This document shows, piece after piece, positions 63,420-64,000 of a stretch of 64,000 nucleotides of DNA (the stretch's first letter is position 1; every line of letters begins with the position of its first letter). This DNA is from Eucommia ulmoides (lineage: Eukaryota; Streptophyta; Magnoliopsida; Garryales; Eucommiaceae): the NCBI GenBank assembly GCA_016647705.1, contig CM028327.1, forward strand, positions 41,969,017-42,033,016. The letters are read 5' to 3'. The translations under genes were made by a program, and so were the position numbers. Below the pieces are notes generated by a model that did no database searches, was not told where the DNA came from, and saw only the letters and a list, made by a program, of their open reading frames with translations.

Positions 63420-64000
63420 CTAAGAAACATTGGTTAAAAGGCCTGATTTATGTATTATATCTATTTTAGATAATTAATGTATCAAATTGAACAACAAAGC
63501 AATGTGCTTCAGTTATTGTTAAACCCATTTACTGCTGGGAAAAAAAATCAGGCATTGAAAAATTAGAAAAACAGCATTCAAGAATCGAAAAAGAAAAAAA
63601 TCTGTTAAAACTAATATTTTTTGTTGGAGCATTTCATCGAACATGTAAAGAGCATTAGTTAATAAGAAATCATGTGATAAATTTTTGTATCACTTACCTA
63701 GTACAGTGTTTGTTTTGGCAAATGTCAAACAGAAAATAATCTCCTTCAGCAGTAGTATTTGGTTGCATAATTGATAGGGAAAGCAAACACAATTTCTATG
63801 TTGAAAATCATTAAAATACAGTTTGGGAAGTGGAGGATACGATTTGAAACGACAGAGTGCTATGTGAGAAATAGTTCATTGATTGTGGGAGGCAAGGAGT
63901 ATATGAAATGGGAGCTTGGGAGATTGGGAGTTTGAGTTGGCAATTTGAATGCCAATTTGAAGTTGTCCGATCGTTGGCGATTCCAGGGCTCGAAATGGCA
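63420..64000. other. Flanking DNA at the right window edge
   Basis: Apart from the partial duplicate of the RING-like exon near 63620-63650, the sequence is AT-rich. At 63880-64000 GC rises slightly (TTGGGAGATTGGGAGTTTGA repeats), perhaps the 5' leader of the minus-strand fragment gene. No ORF. Confidence 0.4.

Noticed and set aside
1-64000. rRNA, tRNA, organelle insertions, viral (including pararetroviral) sequence
   Set aside because: No tRNA cloverleaf with A/B boxes, no rRNA core words, and no plastid, mitochondrial or viral coding motifs were seen. Retroelement motifs are Copia and L1 type.

Overview
This window is AT-rich plant nuclear DNA, very probably from a flowering plant. The signs are LTR/Copia elements primed by an initiator-Met-tRNA-type site, an L1-type LINE with a DUF4283-like ORF1, a CACTA element, Mutator-like elements (MULEs), a Helitron, a TAA-flanked MITE, and fragments of land-plant gene families. 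I see no rRNA, tRNA, CRISPR, bacterial operon or virus. Almost everything is transposable-element (TE) DNA in nested layers. Host-gene material is limited to one likely first exon with a promoter near 60.3 kb and several broken or captured fragments.

Layout. (1) 1 to about 14.05 kb: a very large Mutator-like element whose arms are inverted arrays of one roughly 187-bp satellite (forward 340-2722, reverse about 10430-13616). They enclose a decayed MuDR-type transposase on the minus strand (3570-6455) and a fragment of an RDR6-like RNA-dependent RNA polymerase gene (11022-11317). (2) 2.9-15.7 kb: a family of short GGCC palindromes whose two arms change together from copy to copy, scattered through the AT-rich spacer. 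(3) 16761-28316: an element with about 265-bp terminal inverted repeats that looks like a Pack-MULE carrying host exons, one resembling the N-terminus of AFB4/AFB5 auxin-receptor F-box proteins. Two Copia retrotransposons are nested in it: 18119-22759 on minus and 23043-27831 on plus. (4) 28419-31495: a non-autonomous CACTA element. (5) 34133-40354: a LINE with a perfect 14-bp target-site duplication (TSD). (6) 40.9-45.2 kb: several GGG-to-CCC elements with 9-bp TSDs of MULE type, including a fold-back with a G5/C5 repeat ladder. (7) 46.5-48.2 kb: fragments of an arabinogalactan-peptide-like gene and a CYP94-like P450. (8) 49885-58496: a Helitron on minus with a textbook 3' hairpin and CTAG end, a decayed Rep/helicase gene and one intact unknown 212-aa ORF. 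It sits between two direct copies of a ~300-bp sequence, one of which holds a PIF/Harbinger-like MITE. (9) 60.2-64 kb: a TGGGCC-rich promoter with a first exon on plus, then RING-finger and starch-branching-enzyme-like exons on minus.

No working pathway is encoded as a unit. The coherent theme is gene-fragment capture by TEs, with the captured RDR6-like and AFB-like pieces sitting inside inverted-repeat elements. Insertion order can be read in places: both Copia elements postdate the Pack-MULE, and the PIF MITE postdates the duplication around the Helitron. Family names come from motif recognition by eye; no database was searched.
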